From assembly GCA_003013855.2 (NCBI GenBank), contig ML058552.1:2337501-2401500 (forward strand): 64,000 nucleotides of DNA, read 5' to 3'. Below the pieces are notes generated by a model. The model was not told the DNA's origin. It did not search any database and saw nothing but the letters and a program-made list of their open reading frames with translations. The translations under genes and the position numbers were made by a program. Numbering within the stretch: the first letter of the stretch is position 1; each line of letters starts with the position of its first letter. Below, piece by piece: positions 1-11,165 of this stretch. This DNA is from Liriodendron chinense (Eukaryota > Streptophyta > Magnoliopsida > Magnoliales > Magnoliaceae).

Positions 1-818
1 TTGGAACCTCAAAGTTTTGAGGTACTTGAGCATCTGGGAAAGGACACAAGTCTCTGAACTTGGTCGAAGGTAGATCGATTCCTTGTTGTCGCTGAAGCTG
101 ATTTTGCAAGATCTGGAACTGCTCCCGCAACTCGTCCAGTCCTGAATGATTTGTTCGAGCGACTGGTGCCTCTTGGAGTAAGGCACGTTCTTCTTCGGCA
201 TAGTGGTCGATGTCTTCGACCCTATGTGCTTGCTGAAAAGCAACCGCAGGTTGCTGAAATTGATTTGATGATTGAACTGGATTCGGATGAGCTTGTGCTT
301 AAAAGGATTGTAATTGAACTGGAGACTGTACTGAAGGTTGAACTGGAACTTGCTGGAAATTAACTGGAGATTGCTGTATTGAAGATTGCTGGAAATTAAC
401 TGGATTTGGCTGAATTGAAGATTGCTAGAAATTAACTGGAATCCCATCGGCGGAGATGTGCTGGAATTGAAAAGTGCTCCTGTTTGCAGGAGGCTGAGAT
501 GCTGGGAAGTGACCCCCTTGTTGGGTATTCGCCACTGTCCGCTGGTTGATGTGGGCTTGACACTGACCCCCATTGTGGGCATTCGCCAATGCTGTCCCTG
601 TTGAAATCCCATCTGTGGGGATGTGCTGAAATTGAAAAGGTGTCCCATCGGCGGGGACATGCTGAGATCTACTGAGACTGTTGTTTGCAAGATTGACTGG
701 AAGCTGACTGGAAGTCCCTGCGACGGGAGCGCTCTGAGATGGCCATATCGTTGCAGGAAGGTACTGAGGAAGATGCCCTGTAACGAAGGGCTGAGATGGC
801 TGCTGTCGGTAGTCTTGG
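1..818 (-). mobile_element. Older Ogre/Tat copy, left fragment (gag part)
   Basis: This stretch is the reverse complement of the gag region at about 2,870-3,700 of the younger element and runs off the left edge of the window. It is one half of an older minus-strand copy of the same family. The other half resumes at 24,431. Removing 819-24,430 and one CTTGG copy makes the gag sequence continuous, so the younger element inserted here. The fragment differs from the young copy at many bases and by indels, so it is clearly older. Target duplication copy: 814-818. Confidence 0.9.
425..813 (-). pseudogene. gag fragment of the older Ogre/Tat copy
   Basis: Read on the minus strand from 813 this gives the Gln/Pro-rich N-terminal part of gag (QPSQPF, FQFQHIP, QGGHFPASQPPANRSTF), matching the young copy's gag at about residues 92-225. 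The frame ends at a TAG just after PVNF where the young copy has CAG, so the stop is a C-to-T change. An open frame extends past 813, but those residues come from the LTR of the inserted element and are not gag. A capsid-type domain is not included in this piece. It is non-functional. Confidence 0.85.
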
Positions 819-1041
819 TGTAGACACCCCACCTTCGGCTACACTGTTGGTAGAGATAGCTGGTTGAACGGAGGACCATACCCCCAAATCCCAAGTCCAA
901 ACTCAGCCAAACTCACCCTTGTAAGCCCCATTCCATAGCCCAGTTCAAGCCTAAACCCAGTCAACTCAGTCCTAAACACCACCCTGAAAAACCCCCCATA
1001 AAAAAGGCCAGTCAAAAAATCCCAAAAAAGTCAAACTCACT

Positions 1042-1164
1042 GAGTCAACTCATTGAGTTAACCCGCTGAGTCAACCCGTCGAGTCAAAACACCGAGTCAA
1101 CCCGTCGAGTCAAACCACCGAGTCGACCCGCTGAGTCAACTCACTGAGTTGACCAGCGAGTCCA
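1042..1164 (+). promoter_or_regulatory. 13-bp-period array of GAGTCAA sites in U3
   Basis: GAG of the motif GAGTCAA (variants GAGTTAA, GAGTCGA, GAGTTGA) starts at 1042, 1055, 1068, 1081, 1094, 1107, 1120, 1133, 1146 and 1158, an almost exact 13-bp period. Several units read TGAGTCA (a GCN4/bZIP-type site), and the reverse strand reads TTGACT or TTGACC (a WRKY W-box core). The 3' LTR has 12 units. A regulatory role is inferred from the motifs and the position upstream of TATA. Confidence 0.6.
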
Positions 1165-1218
1165 ACAGCAGCCCCGAGGGAGCGACCGTACTCGCTGGAA
1201 ACCGAGGAGCGACCGTAC

Positions 1219-1241
1219 GGGCGGCCCATGGCAGGCCGCCC
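1219..1241 (+). promoter_or_regulatory. GC-rich hairpin upstream of the LTR TATA box
   Basis: GGGCGGCC (1219-1226), a 7-nt loop CATGGCA, then GGCCGCCC (1234-1241): a perfect 8-bp inverted repeat 34 bp before TATA. It is present in all three LTRs of the family in the window and twice inside the element (14,760 and 19,309). Confidence 0.75.
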
Positions 1242-1274
1242 GGAAAAAATTACGAGAGTTGCCACTCTCCGCTG

Positions 1275-1283
1275 CTATAAATA
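1275..1283 (+). promoter_or_regulatory. TATA box of the 5' LTR
   Basis: CTATAAATA followed by a pyrimidine-rich stretch, which is a typical plant LTR promoter. It drives plus-strand genomic RNA. Transcription should start about 25-35 bases downstream. Confidence 0.7.
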
Positions 1284-2315
1284 CCCCCTCCCCCTTCTCT
1301 TTTAAACACAACAACCGGCCAGAGAGAGTCCGTCCATTAGAGTCATCCTTCTCCACCCTTAGCCCATTTTTCCACCAAGGAGAGCCTAACCCTGGTCCGG
1401 CTTTGCCTGACCACTGGTCCAAGCCTCTCAAGCCACCCAAGTCCTGATCCAGCCACTCGAAGCCAACCCTTGCGACACCTCCGTCCATCCAGCTACTCTA
1501 TTCCAGCATCATCTCATTTGCATCTAGCATAAGTGCAATATTTACTTTTCTTCCAACCCCCTTGCTTCACTATAAGCACCTTGATTCGTCAAGTACACAT
1601 GCATATGTCTTTATATTAAGCACCTGTCAGTTCGAGCGTATACTCTGGGCTTGCCCGTTGTTGGAACCTGCCCATCAGAAACTCTTACTGTTCAGACCTG
1701 CATTCATGCTTCACCATAAAACACCTTGATCATTCAAGCACACTGCATACGTCTTACATTAAGCACCTGTCAGTTCGAGCGTACGCTCTAGGCTTGCCCG
1801 TTGTTGGAACCTGCCCATCAGAAACTCTTACTGTTCAGACCCGCATTCATGCATCATGTCATTCCTGAGAATATACGAGGATTAAATTAGACTTTCAAGT
1901 ATTCGATCGATTCTGTGAAGTAGAGACCGTACTTCGGTACGGGCAGTGTGTGGGGTGCTTAACCTCTTCCCACCCTGTAACCGTGATCCCTTACCTTGAA
2001 TCTCTGACCGCAGATCAACAGGAGTCATTTTAGAGGAAGGAATCTTCGGATTCCCTTCTCTAACGTTTCTACGGGGTCTAGCCGACTGTAGATTCGAAAT
2101 AACTGGCTAGTGGCGACTCTGGTCTTATATAAATTCACTTAAACACATCCAGCTCAATACGACAACCAAACAAAGCCCTCGAGAACGAGGCAAGCCAGTG
2201 GCACAAATGGCGATTTCGCACTCACGCATCCTCATCTCCTTCTTTTCCGAAAGGAAAGGGGAAGGGAGAAGAACGTCGTGTGGGAGCGCGGAAAAATCGG
2301 CGAGGGTCTACAGAA

Positions 2316-2332
2316 TGGCGACTCCACTGGGG
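2316..2332 (+). other. Primer binding site, tRNA-Arg type, and short leader
   Basis: TGGCGACTCCACTGGGG begins 3 bases after the LTR. From memory it matches the 3' end of a plant tRNA-Arg (with CCA) at all but one base, as is usual in Ogre/Tat. The leader from here to gag at 2,606 is about 270 bases and holds no ORF1, unlike classical Ogre. Confidence 0.8.
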
Positions 2333-2605
2333 ATTAGCTAGTCCCACTAGTCGTGATCCGACTTGAAAAACGGAATCATTCCTGTATTTGAAAGTCACTA
2401 ATCCTCATACAATCTCATCTGCATAGCATTCTACCCAAAACCCCCAAAAAAAAAATATAGAAAATCCTAAAACCCACAAAAAATAGAAAATCCCAAAACC
2501 CAAAAAGAATAGAGTACAGTCCTCATCATTGCGCCTCCTCGGGCTCAACGTACACGGAGACAACTTCCCTACCGCAGCATAATCCGCACTCGGGCTCAAC
2601 AAGCC

Positions 2606-4381
2606 ATGTCCGACCACGAAGAAGAAACTCATCTCCTCCCTGCTCTTGAGATGACCGAAGCGCAACCTCCAGCGCAACAGCCCGTTGACAATACACCAGT
2701 CATACAAGAATTGGCACATGGAGTGAGAGCAATGCAAGAAATGCTCTTGCAATTCATGCAAGCACAAGCCACCGCAGCAGCCAACAATCAGGTTGGCCCA
2801 GTTCAGCAAGCTCAGCAGCCATGCCGGGTCCTTCCGGCCTCCAGTTCAAATCAAGCACAACCAGCGGAGTCTACCCAAGACTACCTACAACAGCCATCTC
2901 AGCCCTTCGCTATGGGGCATCCTTCTCAATATCTTCCTGTGACGACAAGGCCATCTCAGAGCACTTCCGTTGCAGGAACATCCAGTCAACTTTCAGTCAA
3001 TCTTGCAAACAACAATCTCAGTAGATCTCAGCATGTCCCCACCGATGGGACACCTTTTCAATTTCAGCACATCCCGGCCGATGGGATTTCAATTCAATTT
3101 CCAGCAACAGGGACAGCACTGGCGAATGCCCACAATGGGGGTCAGTGTCAAGCCCACATCAATCAGCGGACAATGGCGAATACCCAACAAGGGGGTCACT
3201 TCCCAGCATCTCAGCCTCCTGCAAACAGGAGCACTTTTCAATTCCAGCACATCCCCGCCGATGGGATACCAGTTAATTTTCAGCAATCTTCAATTCAGCA
3301 AAATCCAGTTAATTTCCAGCAATCTTCAATTCAGCAAAATCCAGTTAATTTCCAGCAAGTTCCAGTTCAACCTTCAGTACAGTCTCCAGTTCAGTTACCA
3401 TCATTTCAAGCTCAAGTTCATCAGAATCCAGTTCAATCATCAAACCAATTTCAGCAACCCGCGGTTGCTTTTCAGCAAGCCCATAGGGTCGAAGACATCG
3501 ACCACTATGCCGAAGAAGAACGTGCCTTACTCCAGGAGGCACCAGTCGCTCGAACAGATCACTCAGGACTAGGACGAGTTGCGGGAGCAGTTCCAGATCT
3601 TGCAAAATCAGCTTCAGCGACAGCAAGGTACCTCAAAGACTTGTGTCCTTTCCCAGATGCTCAGGTACCTCAAAACTTTGAGGTTCCAAAGTTCAAAAGA
3701 TACGACGGCAGCGGTTGTCCCACAACACATCTCAAGGCCTTCTGTGGAGAGCTGAGTGCAATCTCAGGAAATGAAGGGGCCCTCATTCGTTTGTTCCAAA
3801 AATCTCTGAAAGGCGATGCCCTCGATTGGTACACTTCATTGGATTGCCACCGCATCAGGACGTGGGAACAGCTTTCCCAGGCTTTTGTCGACAGATTTGC
3901 GTACAATCTCAACATGGCACCCAGAAGAGCCAACCTCGCAGCTCTCAGGCAAAGGAGTGATGAAACACTGTCAGCCTACGTGGGACGTTGGCGAGCTATG
4001 GCAGCCAGAATGCGGACACCCATCGACGACGAAGAACAAATCTCCATGATTGTTCATTCAACATACCCAGGCATATCCGGGTATCTCATCTCGCATCCAT
4101 ATGCGAATTTCTCACAATTGATCCGTGCTGGAGAGCAAGTCGAAGCAGGAATCCGGGTCGGGACAATCTCCCCATGGCCTCATCAAGCCACTACAGTCAA
4201 GAGGAACAGAGTGGAAGGAAGACCTATAGGGCATGGGAATGGAAACCGTAGTGGTTCTCCTCCTCGCCCAACGGAGGTAAACAATATCAACACCACTGCT
4301 CAAGGGAATCAACGTGCTCCCCCACAGGGACATCAACAGTATCAGCAGAATCAAGTTCAGCATCAGCCTCAGCGGTATTAG
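2606..4381 (+). pseudogene. gag, N-terminal and capsid part, ends at premature TAG
   Basis: This is the structural gag protein that packages the element RNA in cytoplasmic particles. The ATG at 2606 starts a 591-residue frame. About residues 1-350 are Gln/Pro-rich low complexity with short tandem repeats (SSIQQNPVNFQQ twice). About residues 360-520 form the Retrotrans_gag (capsid-like) domain, with landmarks FKRYDG, LKGDALDWY, FVDRFAYN and LSAYVGRWR. The frame stops at TAG (4379-4381), but the next codons continue the same Gln-rich sequence in the same frame to a zinc finger, so the stop is most likely a mutated CAG and gag, protease and tail are one original frame. The start is supported by the equivalent ATG in the older copy (minus strand, 24,705). 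Confidence 0.85.
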
Positions 4382-6802
4382 CCACAGCCGAATCCTCAGC
4401 CACAACCACCTCGACAACAACAGCAATTCAGAGGAAACGGTCAATACTCATACCAGAACAGGCAGAATTTCAGGGAGCTCAGGAAGTTCACTCCACTCAG
4501 TCAACCACTTAGTCAAATCATGACTACACTGGTACAAAAGCAGTTACTTACTCTAATGGCACCTCGGCCTCCGCCTCATCCTCTGCCACCGAACTACCGA
4601 GAAAATGAGTATTGCGCCTATCATCAAGGACGTGGTCACGCCACTGATCGATGCTATACTTTGAAGAATGCCATACAAGACCTGATTGATGACCGCAAGA
4701 TCGTCATCTCGGTCCCTGGAACTTCTCCAGCAGCTTCCACCAACATCCTTCAGAATCCTCTACCTCAGCATCCAATGGACCCCAGTTCGTCTCGTGGCCC
4801 TGCAGTCAATAGTATAGAAGAAGGGGACCATCTCGATCGCTTCTTCTCCCCTATCCAGTCCATTCATGCTTACACTTATGGGCCAACTAATCATCCTCCA
4901 GTCTTGCAAGGGGCAAGTCCCTTTCTTCCTTCAATCTCCGAGCCAGTAGTGCTCGAAGGAGCACCTCCATATGATATACCAGTTGTTCAAGGGGCACCTT
5001 ACAACCATTCAAGCTGGGAACCAGTCATCCTGGAAGGAGCACAATCATACATTGAGCCCACATACGAACCTGTCATCTTGCAAGGGGCAACTCCAGAACA
5101 ATCCAATCCACAATGGAAGGATTATACTCATCAGCAGCAAGAGCCCGTTGTCTTGAAAGGAGCTCTTCCAGTTGAGCCAGTCATATTGCAAGGGGCAAAT
5201 CCCGGAGGCGTGTCAATCACGCTACGGCAGCTCAGACGAACAGAGAAACCTCCTGCCATATCAAGAGGACCGGTATTCATTCCATGGGAGCCTCCTGCCC
5301 CAGGAACAGTCAAGCCAGGACCACGACCTTATGTGGTCTATGAAGACAAGCCTCGATACTACCCCTTCAGCACAGGCAACAATGTAGTTCTCAAGGCAAA
5401 AGCTCCATACGAGGAAGATCTGGTACCCACACCAGCACCATTGCAAGAGAAGGTGGTCCTAGAAGGCAAAAGGAAGGAAAACTACAAAGAGGTTCCATGG
5501 CACTATCCAGAATGTGCGGAAGTGGGGAACATGAATCCCAATGGGCGTTGTATCCGAAGAGATAATCAGAACAAAGGAGATCCCAAAGGCGCCCTTTCAG
5601 GCCTCGGCAACAAAAATGAAGCCACATACGATGTGGCGAATCAGCTCAAGTCAATCCCTGCACAAATCTCAGTATGGGAGTTACTCTGTACATCTCGCAT
5701 ACACCGAGAAATGTTTGCCAAGACCTTGAACAATGCTCACGTCTCCTCTGATACGGCACCAGAAATGATAGCTTTGATGATTGGACAACTCCTGGCTCCG
5801 CGCGCCATCACCTTCACAGATAATGAGTTACCACCAGAGGGACGAGATCATGGGCGATCCCTCAACATAGCCTTACGATACAAAGACCTCTGCGTCCCAT
5901 TGGTCCTTATCGATAATGGCTCAAGCTTAAACGTCTGCCCGCTCAAGACTGCGGAACGTTTGTGAATCAGTCCCTCTTCATTTCGACCCAGCACCATATG
6001 TGTCAGAGCATTCGACAACTCCCGCCGATCAGTGGAAGGGGAAGTCGATATAGAGGTACAGATAGGCCCGGAAGTCTCCACCATCACATTCCAAATCCTG
6101 GATATATCAGCCTCTATCAACATGTTACTTGGACGACCATGGCTGCACAAGGTTGGAGCTGTGCCATCAACCCTGCATCAACGAGTGAAGTATATCTGTG
6201 GAAATCAAGTGATCTCTATCCATGCAGAGAAGGAGCTCATCATTCCTTCCAATGCTGCTGCCACTGAACCAGACATCCCGGTCATCGATATCCAGCACTC
6301 TGAAGAAGACATCCCGTTTCACAGTTTCGAATTCGAGACTGTGAACTCTATCGCCAATCCAGAACCGATAAGGGTGGACCGTGTCTTTTCACCGGCAAAG
6401 CGTCTGAGCCTCAAATACCGAATGAAGAATCACTTCAAGTCCAGAAAGGTACCGCTGATATATAACCAACGCAAATGGGGACTCGGATACAGGTCAACAT
6501 TCATGGACAAAAGGAGGAAGAAATTTCGGTGCTCACCCATCCAATTCGTCAAGCCAGGAGAACCTTGCAAAGATCCAGGAGGGAATCAACCGACTGCACT
6601 ACACAAAGGCCTCCCGATGAGCCTAGTTTGGGCCACGTGGCCCCCCATTCGATGGGATCAGATTCTCGAACCATCTAAGCCTCCAGAAGAAGAAGAAAAT
6701 GATGAAGACGAAGAAGGAAGACAAATACAGCAGCTTCAGGGCCAGGTTACTCTGACACCTGCTCCCAACCAGGGGCACAACTTGCCCACTTCTCTCAACT
6801 AG
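4382..6802 (+). pseudogene. gag C-terminal zinc finger, PVxLxGA repeat region and aspartic protease
   Basis: In-frame continuation of gag. Near 4,610 is the clade's zinc-finger-like motif CAYHQGRGHATDRC followed by LK and DLIDD. From 4,897 to about 5,205 there are seven copies of a short PV(V/I)(L)xGA motif. The protease is marked by LIDNGSSLNV at about 5,910, just before an in-frame TGA (5963-5965). The protease C-terminal half continues in frame from 6,032 (ISASINMLLGRPWLH, a conserved protease tail). The frame next ends at TAG 6800-6802, where the neighbouring repeat units have CAG. Protease cleaves the polyprotein. This copy is inactive unless its stops are read through. Confidence 0.8.
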
Positions 6803-6915
6803 GGGCACAACCTGCCCACTTCAATCAGCCAGGGGCACAACCTGCCCACTTCAATCAGCAAGGGGCACAACTTGCCCATCTCAGCACCAATTAGCAAGGG
6901 GCACGACTTGCCCAT
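6771..6915 (+). repeat. 30-bp minisatellite encoding a decapeptide repeat
   Basis: AGGGGCACAA starts at 6771, 6801, 6831 and 6861 (exact 30-bp period), and a diverged fifth unit follows at about 6,897. It encodes QGHNLPTS-type decapeptides in the gag-pro frame. Each unit also has a short inverted repeat, GGGCA...TGCCC. The second unit has TAG where unit one has CAG. Confidence 0.85.
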
Positions 6916-7381
6916 CTCTGCAGAATCAACATCATCAATCATCAGCCAGGGGCAGAAGCAGCCCATCCATTGGACCAAGAAAGGGAAGTGGCCAGCCCTA
7001 GATTGGTCCGATGTCCAGATTCCAAACTTGTATCTCACTGTGGAACTAGACGAACTACAATGCGAGGTAAGTGACCCGGGAGGGACTGAGTGCGACTCAG
7101 ATCTCGAACCCGACCAGCGAGAAATCATGGTCATTGGGCCAGACCATGATTCTTCGCCCGAATCATCAACCCCCACCTCTTCAGGGGATGAAGTGTGGGG
7201 TCCTGAATGGTCATCTGTTCCCCTAACTTTTGAATCAGCCAGCGAGTCGTCTAAGGGATCTGGCTTAAAAAAAAACGCCTGTTTAAGCAGTGACCGGAAC
7301 TTTGGAATAAGTTGGGCTCAATCATGGTCTGCAATGCCCGCTTGTTCAAGGTCCCGTGAATTTAAAAAACTAAAAAAATAA
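6803..7381 (+). other. Acidic linker between protease and RT, still in the gag-pro frame
   Basis: After the TAG at 6800 the gag-pro frame stays open to 7,381, giving a Ser/Glu/Asp-rich tail with no domain I recognise. It ends in an A-rich stretch just before the RT frame. This is the place where Ogre elements carry an intron between protease and RT. A strong donor, GAG|GTAAGT, lies at 7,066/7,067. Confidence 0.5.
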
Positions 7382-7466
7382 AAAACTTTCAAAAGCCAAA
7401 AACATCTAGCATTTCAATTTCAGAAAAATCTCAAAAACCAAAAAACATTTCTTTTCCTGCATTCAG
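7067..7466 (+). other. Possible intron between protease and RT
   Basis: The donor GAG|GTAAGTGA at 7067 and a pyrimidine-rich acceptor ending TTCAG at 7466 (or CAGTAG at 7469) fit an Ogre-type intron of about 400 nt. The RT frame differs from the gag-pro frame, so something must bridge them. Direct joining at these sites does not give the RT frame (the phase is off), so another site is used or an indel has occurred. Confidence 0.35.
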
Positions 7467-7470
7467 TAGT

Positions 7471-10059
7471 GTGCCAAGTTCGTCTAAAGAGTCGCATGAG
7501 TTTGAAGTCGAATCATATGATTTCGACATCGAATTAGACTTCGAGCTCATGGGTCTGGACGAAGCTCGGGATGAGGAAGATGATGATACTGCTCCCGAAC
7601 TAGAGGATCTCCTCAAAAAGTTCGAATCCAAAGCCAATGTTGTAGCCGATGATTTCGAGATAGTAAACTTGGGGACACCTGAGATCCCTAGGGAAGTACA
7701 CATTGGAAAATCGTTGCCACCTGAGATGAAACAGAAAATGATAGAGTTCCTAGCTCCAAGATTATCCAACTTCGCGTTCTCATATGAAGACATGCCGGGG
7801 CTCGATGAAGAGCTAGTTGTACACCATCTGCCAACCAAGGCAGATATGAAGCCAGTGAAGCAGAAACTTCGAAGAATGAAGCCAGAATGGGCTCTGAAAG
7901 TCCGAGATGAAGTCATCAAGCAGTACAACGTTGGATTCTTGGTAGTCTCCAACTACCCTGAATGGCTCGCCAACATCGTACCAGTACCGAAGAAGGATGG
8001 CAAGGTTCGAATGTGCATCGACTTCCGAGATCTCAACAAAGCCAGTCCAAAAGATGACTTCCCTTTGCCACATATCGACACTCTGGTCGACAACACTGCT
8101 GGATACAAGGTCTTCTCATTCATGGACGGGTTCTCAGGTTACAATCAGATCAAGATGGCCGTCAAAGATCGCGAGAAGACATCGTTCATCACTCCCTGGG
8201 GAACCTTCTGTTACAGGGTAATGCCGTTCGGTCTGAAGAACGCAGGAGCAACATATCAGCGAGCAATGACAGCACTATTCCACGACATGATGAACAAAGA
8301 GCTCGAAGTATATGTGGACGACATGATCGTCAAATCTCGCACAATTGAAGGACACTTTGAAGATCTGAAGAAGTTATTTAACAGATTAGAAAAGTACAAG
8401 CTCCGTCTCAACCCTCAGAAATGTGTCTTCGGTGCAATGGGAGGCAAACTCCTCGGCTTTATGGTGAGCGAGGATGGCATCAGGGTCGACGAGACCAAAA
8501 CCAGAGCAATCATCGAGATGCCCCCTCCTAGAACAGAGAAAGAAATTCGTGGCTTCCTCGGCAGAATTCAATACATCAGTCGCTTCATCGCACAGCTCAC
8601 ACCTATCTGTGAGCCCATATTCAAGCTCCTTCGGAAGAACGTCCCAAAAGAATGGAATGATGATTGCCAAGTCGCCTTCGACCGCATCAAGAAGTATCTC
8701 ATGAATCCTCCAGTCCTAGTGCCGCCCACTCCTGGACAACCACTATTATTATACATCTCAGTAGCAACAGAAGCCATTGGCTGTGTCCTCGGCCAACACG
8801 ACGAGACCGGGAAGAAGGAACAAGCAGTATACTATTTGAGTCGAAAGTTCACCGACTACGAGACCAGGTATTCCCCGATCGAGAAGACTTGCCTCACCCT
8901 AGTCTGGGCAACTCAGCGACTCCGTCAATACATGATTGCATTCCCTATTCTCCTTCTCGCTCACATGGATCCGCTCAAGTACCTGTTCGAGAAACCGGCG
9001 CTCACCGGAAGAATAGCTAAATGGCAGCTACTCTTGTCTGAGTTCGACATCACCTATGTCACTCAGAAGGCAATCAAGGGGCAGGCCCTCGCCGATCATC
9101 TTGCCGCTCACTCTCTCCTAGATTATCAACCGCTCAAGACATTCTTTCCTGATGAAGATCTCTTGCTAATTGAAGAGGAAGAAAAGAAGAAAAAAGATGA
9201 ATGGACATTATTCTTCGACGGCGCAGCAAATCCTAAAGGGAGTGGTATTGGAGCAATCCTCTACTCTCCAGACGATGTCCCTATTCCTATCTCGAGGCGC
9301 ATCGCATTCGAGTGCACCAACAACATGGCAGAGTATGAAGCATGCATCGCTGGCTTAAGGGAAGCCATAATCTTGGGCGTCAAGAAGCTACGAGTATTTG
9401 GAGACTCACAGCTTATCATCAATCAGACCAATGGCGAATGGAAGACCAAGGATGAGAAGTTGATACCATATCATGTGTATCTTGACAATCTGATCGAAGA
9501 ATTCAAAGAAATCACCTTCTCATACATGCCCAGAGCCAAGAACCAGTTTGTAGATGCTCTCGCCACACTTGCATCAATGCTCGAGATACCAAAAGGAGCT
9601 TCAGAATGGGAGCTCACAGTCGAAATTCAAGAAGAACCTGCTTTTTGCCTGCAAATAGAAGAAGCCGAAGCTGTCCCTGACAAACCCTGGTATGCCGACA
9701 TCAAGCAATATCTCGAAACCCAGGAGTATCCAGAGTCAGCAACAGCAACAGATCGCCGAACCATTCAGCGTTTGGCCGGCCAGTTCACCATCAGTGGCGA
9801 ATTTCTTTACAAGCGATCCTATAATCACATCCTCCTTCGATGCGTCGATGAAACAGAAGCTGCAAAGATCATGAAAGAAATACACGAAGGAATCTGTGGC
9901 CCACACATGAATGGGCACATGATGGCAAAGAAGATCTACGACTCGGCTACTATTGGCTCACCATGGAGACAGACTGTTGCCAGCACGTCAGAAAATGCTT
10001 CAAGTGTCAGGAGCATGCAAATCAAATCCATGCCCCATCATCAGAGTTATACAACCTGA
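7471..10059 (+). pseudogene. pol: reverse transcriptase, RNase H, second RNase H (frameshifted into integrase)
   Basis: Copies element RNA to DNA inside particles. The frame opens upstream of 7471; the first codon in the open frame is GTG, and the true junction with protease is unknown. RT: MDGFSGYNQ with Asp219, and YVDDMIV with Asp283/284. The normal gypsy RNase H follows (about residues 425-535) and looks degenerate. A second, archaeal-like RNase H starts with LFFDGAANPKGSG, and its catalytic set is visible: Asp583, Glu621 (NNMAEYEA), Asp645 (GDSQLI) and Asp695. The dual RNase H is the hallmark of Ogre/Tat. The frame then enters the integrase zinc-binding region (H..H) and is broken by a 1-nt deletion at about 9,937. 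After it the reading is nonsense to 10,059. Confidence 0.9.
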
Positions 10060-10937
10060 CCACCCCCTGGCCCTTCTCCATGTGGGGACTTGACATCATC
10101 GGCAAGATCAGTCCCAAAGCATCAAATGGTCATGAGTACATACTTGTGGCAGTCGACTACTTCACCAAGTGGGTAGAGGCAGCCTCCTACACCACGATTG
10201 CAGCATCTCAAGTGATCAAATTCATGAAGAACAACATCATATGCCGGTATGGAATCCCTAATGCCATCATCACAGATAATGGGACCCCGTTCGTCAACAA
10301 GAAGATGGATGACTTCCTCAGCAAATTCAAGATCCAGCGTCATCGATCAAGCCCCTACCGTCCTCAGATGAATGGTGGGGTAGAAGCCGCAAACAAGACA
10401 ATCGTCAGGATACTCGAGAAGATGGTCGTGACCTATCGAGATTGGTCAGATATGCTCCCATATGCACTTTGGGCCTATCAAACGTCTGTACGGTCTGCTA
10501 CGGGCGTTACTCCTTTCGAGCTTACCTACGGAATGGAAGCAGTCCTGCCAGTTGAGGTGGAAATACCATCACTACGGGTGTTACTAGAAAGCGGAATTGA
10601 AGAAGGAGAATGGCAACGGGCCAGATTCGATCAGTTGCAGCTAGCAGATGAAAAGCGCATGCGTGCACTAAGTCATTCACAATGCTATCAGAAAAGGATC
10701 GCTTGGGCTTACAACAAGAGAGTCCGGAAAAGAAGTTTCAAGGTAGGCGACATGGTCATGAAGAAGATTCTACCGTCGCACCTTCCGGATCCCAGAGGAA
10801 AGTTCAAACCCTCGTGGGACGGGCCGCTGATCATCAGAGAAGTACTTCCTGGAGGCGCCCTCAGACTCACCAGCATGAGAGGGGTGGATCTTCCTGAGCC
10901 AACCAACGCCGACAACGTGAAGATCTTTCACGGGTAA
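9963..10937 (+). pseudogene. pol: integrase
   Basis: Inserts element DNA into the chromosome. This is the shifted continuation of pol. The frame really resumes at about 9,940 (YYWLTM before the listed ATG) and needs one restored base. It holds the C-C half of the zinc finger (CFKCQ) and a complete D,D35E core: Asp44 (WGLDIIG), Asp105 (ITDNGTPF) and Glu141 (NGGVEAANKT), counted from the ATG. A GPY/F-like C-terminal part follows (FKVGDMVMKK, KFKPSWDGP). There is no chromodomain. It ends at TAA 10935-10937. Apart from the shared frameshift it has no stops, so the catalytic core is preserved. Confidence 0.88.
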
Positions 10938-11054
10938 GTCATTCTGACCTTATCAAGAGTTACTTTAATAGAGCTGAAGTCAAGAAGTCGAAGCTAAGAC
11001 CTCTGAGAAATCGTTTCCGTCCACCAACAAGTGTTTCAAATAAGGGGATTCAAA

Positions 11055-11165
11055 AAGAGGAAAATACAAAAAAAAAAGAAAGAGAGAGAAAAAGAATATA
11101 AAAAAAGAGAGAGAGAAAAAAAAAGAGAGAGAAAAAGAAAGGCACTCAAGAAAAAAAAAATCAAT
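11055..11165 (+). repeat. A/G-rich low-complexity tract after integrase
   Basis: About 110 bases consist almost only of A and G (aaagaaagagagag...). It is not the functional PPT, which lies at the 3' LTR. It could act as a spacer or a secondary priming site. I see no coding potential. Confidence 0.6.

Larger units (their letters stand above)
819..2312 (+). repeat. 5' LTR of the young Ogre/Tat element
   Basis: 1,494 bp, TG...CA, direct repeat of 22,895-24,430. The U3 part contains a 13-bp-period array (about 1,042-1,164), a GC-rich hairpin (1,219-1,241) and a TATA box (1,275-1,283). It is 42 bp shorter than the 3' LTR because it lacks two 13-bp units, a 15-bp duplication and one base in an A run. 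Confidence 0.95.

Noticed and set aside
1042..1164. CRISPR-like short regular repeats
   Set aside because: Eukaryotic DNA. The 13-bp units are contiguous without spacers and lie in an LTR promoter.
7471..10937. Endogenous virus or envelope-bearing retrovirus
   Set aside because: LTRs, tRNA-Arg-type PBS, dual RNase H and D,D35E integrase identify an Ogre/Tat retrotransposon. No envelope-like membrane protein is seen in the sense strand.
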